In this document: piece by piece, positions 14,197 to 23,695 of the stretch
Numbering within the stretch: the first letter of the stretch is position 1
Layout: every line of letters starts with the position of its first letter
Origin: Rikenellaceae bacterium
GTDB lineage: Bacteria > Bacteroidota > Bacteroidia > Bacteroidales > UBA932
DNA: 45,728 bases
Reading direction: 5' to 3'
Assembly: GCA_900767375.1 (NCBI GenBank)
Contig: CAAFYX010000001.1
Coordinates: 1 to 45,728, forward strand
The notes under the pieces: model-generated
Told to the model about the DNA's origin: nothing
The model's input: the letters and a program-made list of their open reading frames with translations, nothing else
Databases searched by the model: none
Translations under genes and position numbers: made by a program

Positions 14197-17133
14197 ATGA
14201 AACAATTTTTGAGCCAGGTGGCGGAGCATTTCTTCGCGGAGGGTGACATTTCCCGCAAATGTTTCATTTTCCCTAACAGGAGGTCACTGGCGTTCTTCAA
14301 GAAATATCTCTCGCAGACGATAGCCGGAGGCAGCGATGTCCCTGTCGTAGCCCCTGCCATGCTCACGATGAATGATTTCTTCTATCGCGTGGCGGGAGGC
14401 TCTCCCACCGGAAGGGTGCGTCTGCTGCTGGAGCTTTACGGCTGCTATGAGACCTTGAACCCCCATCACGAGTCATTGGACGACTTCATCTTCTGGGGTG
14501 ATGTCCTTCTCTCCGACTTCAACGATGTGGACAAGTATCTGGTGGATCCGCGCCAGCTTTTCACGAACATCGCGGACCTGAAGGGCATCCAGGACGGTTA
14601 TTCATACCTTTCGGACACCCAGCGTGAGGCCATCGACCATTTTCTGGCGCATTTCAGGAGCGGGGACCGTCTGACCGTGGACATCGACTCCGACAGTCCG
14701 GGTGTGAAGGCCCGTTTCCTTCGGATCTGGGATATACTTTACGGCCTGTATACCGGTTTCAACTCTTCCCTGGCCGCGAAGGGGCTGTCCTATGAGGGCA
14801 TGGTCTACCGTTCACTGGCTGACCGGCTCGATGTGGAGGCTGTCGTGGACGTGCTTGCGGATGCTTTCCCGGGGACGGACGGGTTCGTCTTCGTGGGTCT
14901 GAACGCGCTGAACGAATGCGAGAAGAAGGTTATGGGGCGCATGCGCGACGCCGGCATCGCCCGGTTCTGCTGGGACTGGGATGAGAAGGGCTGGATGAGC
15001 GACCCTCAGAACAAGTCCACAGTCTTCATGAAGGCCAATCTTTCTGCGTTCCCGCAGGCTTTCAGCCCGGAGCCGGTCACCGGCACCCCTGAGGTCAATG
15101 TACTCAGCGTCCCGTCCGGCATCGGGCAGACGAAGCAGCTGCCGGCGGTGCTGGAGAGGCTTGCTGCGCAGAAGGGGGTCGGTGTGGCGTCGCTGGGCAT
15201 GGACACGGCAGTGGTGCTCCCTGACGAGGCGCTGCTCCTGCCTGTCCTCAATTCCATTCCTCCGGAGATCACCGACATCAATGTCACAATGGGCTATCCG
15301 ATGGGCGCGAGTGCGCTTTTCGATCTTGTGAGTTCGGCCGCCGCCATGCAGCTGCACCTCCGTCAGAAGGACGGGGAGTGGTTCTTCTATCACAAGCAGG
15401 CGTATTCCGTGTTCTCCAACGGTCTGTTCAAGAATTCCCTGAGCGCTGAGGCCGGACTGAAGATCGAGGAGGTGAAGGCCTCGGCCAAGTATTATATTCC
15501 GCAGTCGGCCCTGGCCGGCGATCCGGTGCTTGAAGCCGTCTTCCAGCCGGTGGTGAAGGATCCAAAGACGGCTGATGCCGCAGCCGCGAGGGCGTTTGGA
15601 GAGTATATTTCAGGCATTGTCCTGGCCGTTGTCCCGGCCCTGAAGGATACGCCTGACCTGGTCGCGGAGCTGGACTTCGCCCGCGACTGCTATCAGGCGG
15701 TGAACAGCCTGGGCGATATGGAGCTGCCGGTGCTGCCGGCTACGTACGTCAGGCTGCTGATGCAGCTGATGAATACCGCATCGGTGCCTTTCAACGGCGA
15801 GCCGCTGAAGGGGCTGCAGATTATGGGCCCTCTGGAGACGAGGGCGCTGGATTTCGAGAACCTTGTCATCCTTTCGGCCAACGAAGGCGTGTTCCCGCGC
15901 AGGTCGGTCAGCTCCTCGTTCATTCCGCCGGAGCTGCGGAAGGCCTTCGGACTTCCTACCTATGAATATCAGGATGCTGTGTGGGCGTATTATTTCTACA
16001 GGATGATAAGCCGTGCAAAGTCCGTTTGGATGATATACGACTCCCGCACCGAAGGGATCAAGTCAGGGGAGGAGAGCCGCTATATTAAGCAGCTGGAGCT
16101 TCACTTCCGGGCAGGTGTGGTCAGGCATGTCGCCAAGTCCCCTATTTCCCTCGGAGGCGATGAGGCTCCGATAATGAAGACTGCAGAGGACCTGGAGGTG
16201 ATAAAGGGGGCCTGGCTGTCCGCTTCGGCCCTGCAGAACTACCTGTACTGTCCGGCCAAGTTCTACTACCATACGGTGAGGAAGCTCAAGCCGGAGGACG
16301 AGGTGGTGGAGTCACTGGATGCCGGGATGATAGGAAACGTGTTCCACAACACCATGCTTGCCCTGTATTTCGGTCCTGAGGCCATGGACCCTTCCTTCCC
16401 TCTGGACAGGGACTCTATGGAGAAGTCCGGGGCGAAGGGTCAGAAATTCGTAACACGTGAGTATATAAGGGAGTGGATGGGCCGCCCTGCTGATATCCGG
16501 GCGCGCATCCGCTCGCTTATCATGTCCGAGCTCCATACGTTCGAGGTGAGCGGAAGGAACCTCGTCTTCGAGGACGTGGTGTTCCAGTACGTGATGAAGG
16601 TCCTTGAGAGGGATATCGAGTGCATGGAAACCTACGGCTGCACTGCATTCGAGGTGAAGGGCTTGGAACTCAAGTGCTTGTGGCAGCATGACGGGTTTAA
16701 TTTCATCGGATTCATCGACCGCCTTGATTCTTTCAGGCGTGATGAGCTCCGGGTGGTGGATTACAAGACCGGAAAGGTCGAGGACAATGACATAATGATC
16801 TTCGACGACAATGCCGAGGCTGTCGTGGAGGCTCTCTTCGGAGACAATAATTCCAAACGTCCGAAGATCGCCCTGCAGCTGTTCCTTTATGACATGTTCG
16901 TGGAGAAGTACCTTGAGGAGGGCGCTGCCATAGTGAACTCCATTTACTCTCCGGCCAGCCTCTTTGTGTCTGCGGTCCGGAGCGTCCCTTCCAGCTCCAA
17001 GTTCATCCAGCTTATGAAGGAAAGGCTATCGGGACTCCTGAGGGAGATATCTGACCCTGAAATCCCGTTCACCAGGACGGAGGACAGGAAAACATGCGGT
17101 TATTGTGACTTTAAAAACATCTGCGGGCGATGA
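14197..17133 (+). CDS. addB: AddB-type exonuclease subunit with PD-(D/E)XK nuclease and Fe-S cluster
   Basis: A 978-residue partner of the helicase-nuclease encoded next to it; AddAB resects double-strand breaks for recombination. The long N-terminal part has the degenerate helicase fold of AddB without a Walker A motif. The C-terminal nuclease domain shows GNVFHNTML and VVDYKTGK, with Asp855 and Lys857 as metal and catalytic residues. Four cysteines frame it: Cys685 in YLYCPAKFYYH, and Cys967, Cys970 and Cys976 in CGYCDFKNIC. This Cys-Xn-Cys-X2-Cys-X5-Cys pattern is the 4Fe-4S signature of AddB and related nucleases. The stop codon overlaps the addA start by 4 bases. In this phylum it is often annotated only as a PD-(D/E)XK nuclease family protein. 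Confidence 0.88.
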   Translation: MKQFLSQVAEHFFAEGDISRKCFIFPNRRSLAFFKKYLSQTIAGGSDVPVVAPAMLTMNDFFYRVAGGSPTGRVRLLLELYGCYETLNPHHESLDDFIFWGDVLLSDFNDVDKYLVDPRQLFTNIADLKGIQDGYSYLSDTQREAIDHFLAHFRSGDRLTVDIDSDSPGVKARFLRIWDILYGLYTGFNSSLAAKGLSYEGMVYRSLADRLDVEAVVDVLADAFPGTDGFVFVGLNALNECEKKVMGRMRDAGIARFCWDWDEKGWMSDPQNKSTVFMKANLSAFPQAFSPEPVTGTPEVNVLSVPSGIGQTKQLPAVLERLAAQKGVGVASLGMDTAVVLPDEALLLPVLNSIPPEITDINVTMGYPMGASALFDLVSSAAAMQLHLRQKDGEWFFYHKQAYSVFSNGLFKNSLSAEAGLKIEEVKASAKYYIPQSALAGDPVLEAVFQPVVKDPKTADAAAARAFGEYISGIVLAVVPALKDTPDLVAELDFARDCYQAVNSLGDMELPVLPATYVRLLMQLMNTASVPFNGEPLKGLQIMGPLETRALDFENLVILSANEGVFPRRSVSSSFIPPELRKAFGLPTYEYQDAVWAYYFYRMISRAKSVWMIYDSRTEGIKSGEESRYIKQLELHFRAGVVRHVAKSPISLGGDEAPIMKTAEDLEVIKGAWLSASALQNYLYCPAKFYYHTVRKLKPEDEVVESLDAGMIGNVFHNTMLALYFGPEAMDPSFPLDRDSMEKSGAKGQKFVTREYIREWMGRPADIRARIRSLIMSELHTFEVSGRNLVFEDVVFQYVMKVLERDIECMETYGCTAFEVKGLELKCLWQHDGFNFIGFIDRLDSFRRDELRVVDYKTGKVEDNDIMIFDDNAEAVVEALFGDNNSKRPKIALQLFLYDMFVEKYLEEGAAIVNSIYSPASLFVSAVRSVPSSSKFIQLMKERLSGLLREISDPEIPFTRTEDRKTCGYCDFKNICGR

Positions 17134-20100
17134 TGAAGATTCTTAAAGCTTCGGCCGGGTCTGGAAAGACCTTCAGCCTGGCCAGGACATATATATCGCT
17201 GCTTCTGAGCAGCGAGGACAGGTATGCGTACAGGCATATACTGGCTGTGACTTTCACTAACAAGGCCACAGCCGAGATGAAGTCGCGCATCCTCAAGGAA
17301 CTGTATGTGATGAGCACGACCCCGACGGAGTCCGGCTATTTCAAGGACTTCGTCCCTTCGCTGGCCGCGGATGCCGGGGAGCTGGGACAGCGCGCCCACA
17401 GGGTGCTCGTGGATATCCTCCACGACTACAGCGCGTTCAGTGTGAGCACCATTGACAAGTTCTTCCAGATGACCCTGAAGGCATTCTCGCGGGAGATCGG
17501 ACAGTTTTCGTCCTATCAGGTGGAGCTGGACAGGAATTCCCTTGTCCACGAGTCCGTGGACAGGATCCTGGATTCCCTGACGGAGGATCAGACCGAACTG
17601 ATAGAGTGGCTGAACGGGGGAGTGATGGAGCAGCTGCGCCAGGGCAACCGTGTGAACATCGAGAAGAACCTTTATGACATAGCGGAGAAGCTGAAGAGCG
17701 AGGAGTTCCGTGAGCGTGCGGAGAGCCTCGGGGTGGACCCTATGGAGGTGTTCTCGAAGGAGAGCCTAGAAAGGGTCCGTCAGGAGTGCGAAGCGGTCAT
17801 CCCTGCCTTTGAACAGGCCGTAAGGGAGACGGCCGGAGCGGCCGTGAAGGCCATGGAAGAGTCCGGAGTGCCTCTTTCAGAGAGCAGCTACAGCTTCATG
17901 AACAAGCTGGCCGATTATGCTGCGCTTCAGAGCGGCAGTGTGGTCGAGCGTCCTTCGGACTCTTTCCTCAAGAGGGCTGCCGACAGCAGCCTGTGGTTCG
18001 CCAAGTCCAAGGCCGAGAAGTGCCTGAGGCTGCTTGCAGGTGCGCTGGACGAGCCTATGGCGGCGTTTGTCAGACTGTTCGGGGATGAGTTCAAGGTCTA
18101 CAACACAGCGGTTCTCCTCAAGGAACAGACCTTCTCGCTGGGGCTCGCCGGACATTTCTACAGGGAGTTCGAGGCTCTCCTGAAGGAGAAGAATGTCCTG
18201 GGCATCGAAGACTCCAACACCATCCTCAGGGATATCATCGACGGCAGTGATGCTCCGTTTGTATATGAAAAACTGGGCGTCAGGTTTGAGAATTTCCTTC
18301 TGGACGAGTTTCAGGATACATCGACCATCCAGTGGCAGAACTTCTATCCTCTTTTGAAAGAGAGTGTCTCATCGGGCCGCGCCAACCTTGTGGTCGGTGA
18401 TGTGAAGCAGAGCATCTACCGGTGGAGGGGCTCTGACTGGGAGCTGCTGAACTCCACGCTCCCTTCGAGCTTCCCCGGAGCTGAAGTCACTCCGCTGGAC
18501 TCCAACTGGCGCAGCTGCCGTGCCGTGGTGGACTTCAACAACCGTTTCTTCAAATATGCGGCGGAAACCGTGGATGTGAAGGGCATCTTCGATGATGTGA
18601 AGCAGGCAGCAATGTCCCAGGACCCTCAGGAGGGGAGCGTGAGGCTGACTTTCTGTGCCGGGGATGAGGAGCTTCAGGCGGTTCTGGACTCGATTGTGGA
18701 TGCCCATGACGCCGGTGCCATGTACGGCGACATGGCTGTACTGGTGCGCAAGAACGCCGAGGGGGCGCAGATAGCCTCCTTCCTGATGGAGCACGGCATA
18801 AGTGTCATCAGCGATGATTCCCTGGATCTGAAGTCCTCCGTGGTGGTGAGAAGGCTGGTTTCGCTCCTCTCCTGCGTCGAGAATCCTTCCGACTCTGTCA
18901 ACAGCTTCCTGGCTGCTTCCCTTAACGTGTCGTTCCCTGACAGGTATGAGTCCATAGTGGACCTGTGCGAGGAGTTGCTGAGATCGCTTCACGAATACGA
19001 CCCGGACCGTTTCGACGGCGAGACGCTTTACATCCAGTCGTTCATGGACTGCGTCCAGGACTGGAGCGTAAACAACGGACAGAACCTCCAGGCCTTCCTT
19101 AAATACTGGTCCGAGATGAAGACCCCGTATATCAGCTCTCCTGTGGACACTGACTCGGTCAGGATCATAACCATCCATAAGTCCAAGGGGCTGGAGTATC
19201 CGTATGTGATATTCCCTTATGCGGAGTCGGTGGAATTTTTCAGAAAAGGCTGCCATTGGTGCAGCCCTGCGGATGCCGGCGTCTCCCTTCCGTCAGCAGT
19301 TGGGGCCGTTTACCCGGTTGACCTCAGTTCCAAGTCCGAGGACACGCTGTTCTCCTCGGACTATGAGAGGGAGAGATATCTCCAGCTGGTGGATAATCTC
19401 AATACTCTCTATGTCGCACTGACCCGTGCGGAAAAATGTCTCCATGTGATAGCAGGGTCGGTTCCCGCTGCTCTGAAGAATGGTGGGAAGCCTTCGGATT
19501 TCTCCCAGGTCCTGTATCTTTTTGCCAGGGATGGGGGCTGTCTGTCAGAGAGGCTTGCGGGCGAGGGTGAGGCCGAGGTGTTCGAGTCCGGTGAAGCCTA
19601 TGACTTCACACGGATGCAGCGCAAGGCCATCTCCAGGGATCGGGACTTCCCTGCGGAATACAGCTCGTTCCCTCTGGCCGGAAGGCTCTCTTTGAGCACG
19701 GATGCCAGGGATTACTTCGGCGATGACGGCACGGCAGGGGCCGGCGCCTCCCCGCGTCTGAACGGCATCGTTCTTCACGACATATTGTCTTCTGTCCATT
19801 CGCCTGAAGACCTGCGTCCGGCCATCGATGCCGCGGTGAAGGACGGCAGGCTCACCGCCGCGGAAGGCGAGGCCGACTATGCGCTGCTGAAGGCGCGCAT
19901 CGACTCGGCCGTGCAGCGTGGCTGGTTCGCTGCCGGCGCTTCCGAGGGCATCGGCTCCACCTCTTTCGCCGAGGTCACCGTGTTCGATACCGACGGTACC
20001 GAACACCGGCCGGACAGGGTCCTTTCGTTCCCTGACAGGACTCTGGTGATCGACTACAAGTTCGGTGAGCACCGCGGCAAATACAAAAAACAGGTCGCAC

Positions 20101-20189
20101 AATATGTCGACCTGTATAAGCGTATGGGCTATCCTTCCGTATCCGGAGTCCTCTGGTATGTTCCTGAAGACTCTGTCGAGACAGTCTAG
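17130..20189 (+). CDS. addA: AddA-type UvrD/Rep helicase-nuclease subunit
   Basis: A 1019-residue superfamily 1A helicase. Helicase motifs in order: Walker A ASAGSGKT (7-14), TFTNKATAEMK (motif Ia), LLDEFQDTS with Asp392-Glu393 (Walker B), VGDVKQSIYRWRGSD (motif III), TIHKSKGLEYPYVIFP (motif V) and LYVALTRAEK (motif VI). A C-terminal PD-(D/E)XK nuclease follows, with LVIDYKFGEH (Asp975 and Lys977) and QVAQYVDLYKRMGY. With AddB it should form the two-nuclease, one-motor enzyme that processes DNA ends and responds to a Chi-like sequence. The start is ATG at 17130, overlapping addB; a second ATG at 17133 is also possible. Confidence 0.93.
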   Translation: MMKILKASAGSGKTFSLARTYISLLLSSEDRYAYRHILAVTFTNKATAEMKSRILKELYVMSTTPTESGYFKDFVPSLAADAGELGQRAHRVLVDILHDYSAFSVSTIDKFFQMTLKAFSREIGQFSSYQVELDRNSLVHESVDRILDSLTEDQTELIEWLNGGVMEQLRQGNRVNIEKNLYDIAEKLKSEEFRERAESLGVDPMEVFSKESLERVRQECEAVIPAFEQAVRETAGAAVKAMEESGVPLSESSYSFMNKLADYAALQSGSVVERPSDSFLKRAADSSLWFAKSKAEKCLRLLAGALDEPMAAFVRLFGDEFKVYNTAVLLKEQTFSLGLAGHFYREFEALLKEKNVLGIEDSNTILRDIIDGSDAPFVYEKLGVRFENFLLDEFQDTSTIQWQNFYPLLKESVSSGRANLVVGDVKQSIYRWRGSDWELLNSTLPSSFPGAEVTPLDSNWRSCRAVVDFNNRFFKYAAETVDVKGIFDDVKQAAMSQDPQEGSVRLTFCAGDEELQAVLDSIVDAHDAGAMYGDMAVLVRKNAEGAQIASFLMEHGISVISDDSLDLKSSVVVRRLVSLLSCVENPSDSVNSFLAASLNVSFPDRYESIVDLCEELLRSLHEYDPDRFDGETLYIQSFMDCVQDWSVNNGQNLQAFLKYWSEMKTPYISSPVDTDSVRIITIHKSKGLEYPYVIFPYAESVEFFRKGCHWCSPADAGVSLPSAVGAVYPVDLSSKSEDTLFSSDYERERYLQLVDNLNTLYVALTRAEKCLHVIAGSVPAALKNGGKPSDFSQVLYLFARDGGCLSERLAGEGEAEVFESGEAYDFTRMQRKAISRDRDFPAEYSSFPLAGRLSLSTDARDYFGDDGTAGAGASPRLNGIVLHDILSSVHSPEDLRPAIDAAVKDGRLTAAEGEADYALLKARIDSAVQRGWFAAGASEGIGSTSFAEVTVFDTDGTEHRPDRVLSFPDRTLVIDYKFGEHRGKYKKQVAQYVDLYKRMGYPSVSGVLWYVPEDSVETV

Positions 20190-20206
20190 GCGGACCGTGG
20201 TCCGCC
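20189..20206. terminator. Probable bidirectional terminator hairpin between addA and ftsZ
   Basis: GGCGGACC and GGTCCGCC form a perfect 8-bp inverted repeat around GT, in the 25-base gap between the converging addA and ftsZ stops. The first base is the last base of the addA stop codon. T-rich tails on either side are weak (CACTATTTCTTTT on the plus strand), so efficiency is uncertain. Confidence 0.6.
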
Positions 20207-20214
20207 CTCCGTCA

Positions 20215-21498
20215 CTATTTCTTTTCGGCTGAGGCTGTCCGTCGGATGGCCGGTATGTTCTCGAGAGTGCTCATGTCCTCTCCGTTCTCCATCAGGAGGA
20301 CAGGCTTGTGGTCTTCGTCGAAGAACGGGTGGCTGTTCTGGGTGTTGAAGCCTATGGTCTGGATGACTGCGCCTTCAGTGGCCGGAAGGCTGCGGCCTTC
20401 CTCGCAGTCCATCTCCTTCTTCTTGTCGAAGACGTAGTCATTGTCAAGAATGATGAGATTGCCCAGGTCGACGTTGGTTATCTTGTTCAGCTTGTTGAAC
20501 TCGAATCCTGTGGCGACGACGGTGACCTTTATGGTGTCGTCGGCGTCAGGGTCGTCGTTCCAGATGATTCCGCGCTTGAACATTGTGAACTTTCCGAGGG
20601 AGTCGCGGATTTTGTTGGTGAGGGTGTTGAGATCCTCCATCTCGAGACCGTTCTCGTTGTTGGCGACGGTGATGTTCAGGAGCACCTTCTGGGCGGTATT
20701 CACTTCGAAGTCATTGAGGAGAGGGGAGTTGATGGCAGCCTGGATGGCGTCATCTATACGGTTCTGACCCTTGCCGATTCCGCAGCCCATCAGGGCGAGG
20801 CCGCTGTCCTTCATCACGGTTTTCACGTCCTCGAAGTCGACGTTGACATAGCCTTTCTTCTTGATGATCTCCACTACGCTCATGACGGCGGTGGCCAGCA
20901 CCTCGTCGGCCTTCGGGAACGCTTCCTGGATGAGGAGGTTTCCGAACTGCTCATGGAGCTTCTCGTTGTTTATTATGAGGAGACTGTCGACGTTCTTCTT
21001 CAGCTCGTTGATGCCGTCGATTGCCCGTCCGAGAGCCTCGGGACCCTCGTTGTCGAACGGGAGGGTCACGACGGCCACTGTCAGCACGCCTCTCTCCCGG
21101 GACATCTTGGCGATCACAGGAGCGGCTCCGGTGCCGGTGCCGCCGCCCATTCCGGCCGTGATGAACAGCATGTCTATCTGACCGCCGAACACGACGCTGG
21201 CGATTTCGTCCTGGGAGTCAAGTGCCGCGTTGCGGCCCGCTGTGGAGTTGGTTCCGGCGCCGAGTCCCCGGCCCATCTGGATCTTTGTAGGCACTTCCGT
21301 TCCGGAAAGGGCCTGCGAGTCGGTGTTGCAGACGATGAAGTTGCATCCCTGCACGTTCTGGCGGAACATGTAGTTGACGGCATTGCATCCTGCGCCTCCG
21401 ACTCCGATGACGGAGATGCGGGATTCGTTTACTTTCTTCCAGCTTTCAGGCTCGATCTCGAAGCCTTCGCATTCGTTTCCTTTGTATATCTCGTTCAT
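20215..21498 (-). CDS. ftsZ: Cell division protein FtsZ
   Basis: A 427-residue tubulin-like GTPase that polymerises into the Z ring at midcell. The nucleotide-binding motif GVGGAGCNAVNYM (32-44) and the tubulin signature GGGTGTGAAPVIAK are intact. A variable linker leads to the conserved C-terminal peptide, seen here as NIPAIRR (414-420), which binds FtsA and other partners, and then a basic end. It is the last gene of the 13-gene dcw operon, 11 bases after ftsA. The length is normal for Bacteroidetes. Confidence 0.98.
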   Translation of the reverse strand: MNEIYKGNECEGFEIEPESWKKVNESRISVIGVGGAGCNAVNYMFRQNVQGCNFIVCNTDSQALSGTEVPTKIQMGRGLGAGTNSTAGRNAALDSQDEIASVVFGGQIDMLFITAGMGGGTGTGAAPVIAKMSRERGVLTVAVVTLPFDNEGPEALGRAIDGINELKKNVDSLLIINNEKLHEQFGNLLIQEAFPKADEVLATAVMSVVEIIKKKGYVNVDFEDVKTVMKDSGLALMGCGIGKGQNRIDDAIQAAINSPLLNDFEVNTAQKVLLNITVANNENGLEMEDLNTLTNKIRDSLGKFTMFKRGIIWNDDPDADDTIKVTVVATGFEFNKLNKITNVDLGNLIILDNDYVFDKKKEMDCEEGRSLPATEGAVIQTIGFNTQNSHPFFDEDHKPVLLMENGEDMSTLENIPAIRRTASAEKK

Positions 21499-21509
21499 AA
21501 TCTTTTCCT

Positions 21510-22913
21510 TTATTCGTCACAACTGCTGAAGCCTTCATCAAGCATCTTGTCAATCTTCCTTGTCCAGGCATCGAATGGATTCTTCCAGAGGATCTTAGGC
21601 TTCCTTCTGGATTTCTTTTCTCCTTCTTCTGAGTCCGTTTCTTTGCCCTGTACCTCCTCGAATCCTCCTTCTTCGAGGCGTTCCGTGGTGTCGCTGTATA
21701 CCGGTGCCTCATTTTCCGGCATTGACTCGGAAATGCAGTTCAGGTATTTGTCCTCCTTGGCGGCCAGAATCATTCCTACGGCGGCAGTGGAGCCGGTCTC
21801 GTTTATCTCAGGGCATCCTGAGAAGCTGAATTTCTGGCGCGGATAGCCGATGCGGACATTGTATCCTGAGAACTCCTTCACGAACGTCGAGAGGTTCGGA
21901 ATCGTGGCGCAGCCGCCGGTCAGCACGATGCCGTTGCGGAGCATTCCGCCGAAACCGCTTTCCTGGATCTTGTACATGCAGGCGTCGATGATCTCCTTCA
22001 TCCTGCAGGTGATGACTTCGGAGAGGTACTTCACGGAGAGCTGCTTGCAGGAGCCGGATTCGTTGTTGTTTATCTGGATTATCTTGTCCCTGAGGGTGAG
22101 GAGCTTGTCGGGCATGACGGCTCCGTAACCCAGCTTGATGTTTTCTGCCAGCGTCTCGGAGGTGCCGCACTCGAGCTTGATGTCGTTGGTGATGCTGCGT
22201 CCTCCGAAAGGTATGGAGGAGTAGTAGCGCATTATGTCATTGTGATATATGGTGACTGAGGTGGCACCGGCTCCTATCTCGATGAGGGCCACTCCATTCT
22301 CCCTTTCCTCTTCCGAGAGGATGGCCCTGGCGGTGATCTCAGGGAGGAAGAACTTCCTGGCCACTGCCACTCCGACGAGGTTCATCACGCGGTCGACGTT
22401 GTCACTGTGCCTCTTGTGGCCGATGAATACCTTGAAGTTGCCTTCCAGGGTGTCGCTGACCATTCCCTCGATGTCGCTTTCGCGGGCGTTCAGGTACTCC
22501 TCGGTGGAGAACGACTGGGCGACGACTCCGTACATTATCTGCTTTTCCGGATCAGGCAGCGGGTAGGTCTCGACGGCATTGGTCTTGAGGAACTCGATCT
22601 CTTCGGTGGTGATGGAGCTGTCCCTGTCAGAGCGTTCGAACTCGGCGCGGGCATTGACCTGCCTGACTTCGTATCGTGGAAGACCGGTCACTACCTGATG
22701 GATCTTTATCTTGAGTTCCTCCTCGGCCAGCTGGATGGCTTCCTTGACTTTCGCGGCCGCTTTCTGCGGGTTGAAAACGTAGGAATTCCTGATGCCTTCG
22801 GAGACTGTCTCCTTGTGGTAGAGGACCTGGACCCCTTTCTCTCCTGTCTGGGCTACGGTCACGGAAATCTTCGCGGTACCCAGATCCACTGCTGCTATGT
22901 ATCTTTCGTCCAT
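21510..22913 (-). CDS. ftsA: Cell division protein FtsA
   Basis: A 467-residue actin-like ATPase that tethers FtsZ to the membrane. It has the phosphate-1 motif AAVDLGTAKISVTV at the N-terminus, EIGAGATSVTIYHNDIM (phosphate-2) and VLTGGCATIPNL (adenosine motif), with the SHS2/1C subdomain in between. The C-terminus is extended by a charged linker (about 400-440) and ends in a Trp/Lys-containing segment, PKILWKNPFDAWTRKIDKML, that could be the amphipathic membrane-targeting helix. It lies 5 bases after ftsQ and 11 bases before ftsZ. Confidence 0.97.
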   Translation of the reverse strand: MDERYIAAVDLGTAKISVTVAQTGEKGVQVLYHKETVSEGIRNSYVFNPQKAAAKVKEAIQLAEEELKIKIHQVVTGLPRYEVRQVNARAEFERSDRDSSITTEEIEFLKTNAVETYPLPDPEKQIMYGVVAQSFSTEEYLNARESDIEGMVSDTLEGNFKVFIGHKRHSDNVDRVMNLVGVAVARKFFLPEITARAILSEEERENGVALIEIGAGATSVTIYHNDIMRYYSSIPFGGRSITNDIKLECGTSETLAENIKLGYGAVMPDKLLTLRDKIIQINNNESGSCKQLSVKYLSEVITCRMKEIIDACMYKIQESGFGGMLRNGIVLTGGCATIPNLSTFVKEFSGYNVRIGYPRQKFSFSGCPEINETGSTAAVGMILAAKEDKYLNCISESMPENEAPVYSDTTERLEEGGFEEVQGKETDSEEGEKKSRRKPKILWKNPFDAWTRKIDKMLDEGFSSCDE

Positions 22914-22918
22914 ATCGA

Positions 22919-23695
22919 TTATTGTTTGCAGATTATTTGTTTGTCGTATTTCAAGTTGACTGTGCTGTAGTAGTCCTTTCCTTTTTCTGGGACTATGTAC
23001 TTATAGTAATCGCCCATCTTCTTCAGCTTCTCCCTGGCCTCGAACGGACTTCCGAAGATGAATGTCTCCTTCCCCTGACGCGGGATCAGGATGAGGTCAC
23101 CCTTTGCGTCCACGTGTATCTGGGCGATGTTTTCCGTCCATACCTTGGCCTTGGACATGTTCTGTACCATGTCGATGACGCCGAGCATCCACTGCTTCTC
23201 CTTTCCGGTCATCAGCTGTCCCTTGTAGCCGGAAGGGATGGAGAGAGGGACGTTTCCGTCAATGATCGGCAGCCGTGAAGGATAGCCTGACGGGAGGGGG
23301 AATACATATCCTTTCTCATCCGCGTAGTACCATTCGGATCCGTTCTTGAAACGCACCACAGGGACTCTCTGGATCAGGCGGACGTGGAGTATCCTGTCAT
23401 CCGTGATGAAGGCCTGGCATTTGTGGACGGCGCTCTGGGTGTCGAGCATCTCCTCGATGCGGTCAAGCCTGATGCTGTCCAGGCGCTGTCCGACGTATGC
23501 GCCGTAGTTGCTGGCAAGATACTGCTTCACGTCGTCCGGGGAGACGACCCTGAAGTCGTCCGAATACTCCACGCTGATTCCGTCACAGGTCAGCAGGCGC
23601 CGCTCCTTCAGCGTGAAGGCGCGAAGGGCGACTGAGCCTGCCGCAACGACGGCAAGCACACCCAGTGTGATCATATTCCGGACGAAAGTCTTCAT
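22919..23695 (-). CDS. ftsQ: Cell division protein FtsQ
   Basis: A 258-residue bitopic membrane protein of the divisome. There is one N-terminal transmembrane helix (about residues 9-27, MITLGVLAVVAAGSVALRAF). The periplasmic part has a POTRA-like domain (DGISVEYSDDFRVVSPDDVKQ and on) and a beta domain containing RVPVVRFKNGSEWYYADEKG, typical of FtsQ. It would link cytoplasmic FtsA/FtsZ with FtsL and FtsI. It overlaps murC by 4 bases. FtsQ sequences diverge strongly, so the assignment rests on topology and on its place between murC and ftsA. Confidence 0.92.
   Translation of the reverse strand: MKTFVRNMITLGVLAVVAAGSVALRAFTLKERRLLTCDGISVEYSDDFRVVSPDDVKQYLASNYGAYVGQRLDSIRLDRIEEMLDTQSAVHKCQAFITDDRILHVRLIQRVPVVRFKNGSEWYYADEKGYVFPLPSGYPSRLPIIDGNVPLSIPSGYKGQLMTGKEKQWMLGVIDMVQNMSKAKVWTENIAQIHVDAKGDLILIPRQGKETFIFGSPFEAREKLKKMGDYYKYIVPEKGKDYYSTVNLKYDKQIICKQ

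Noticed and set aside
20308..21846. Very long open frame (over 500 codons) on the plus strand across ftsZ and ftsA
   Set aside because: It is the antisense shadow of two highly conserved genes in G+C-rich DNA; the translation is Val/Asp/Glu/Leu-biased with no motif.
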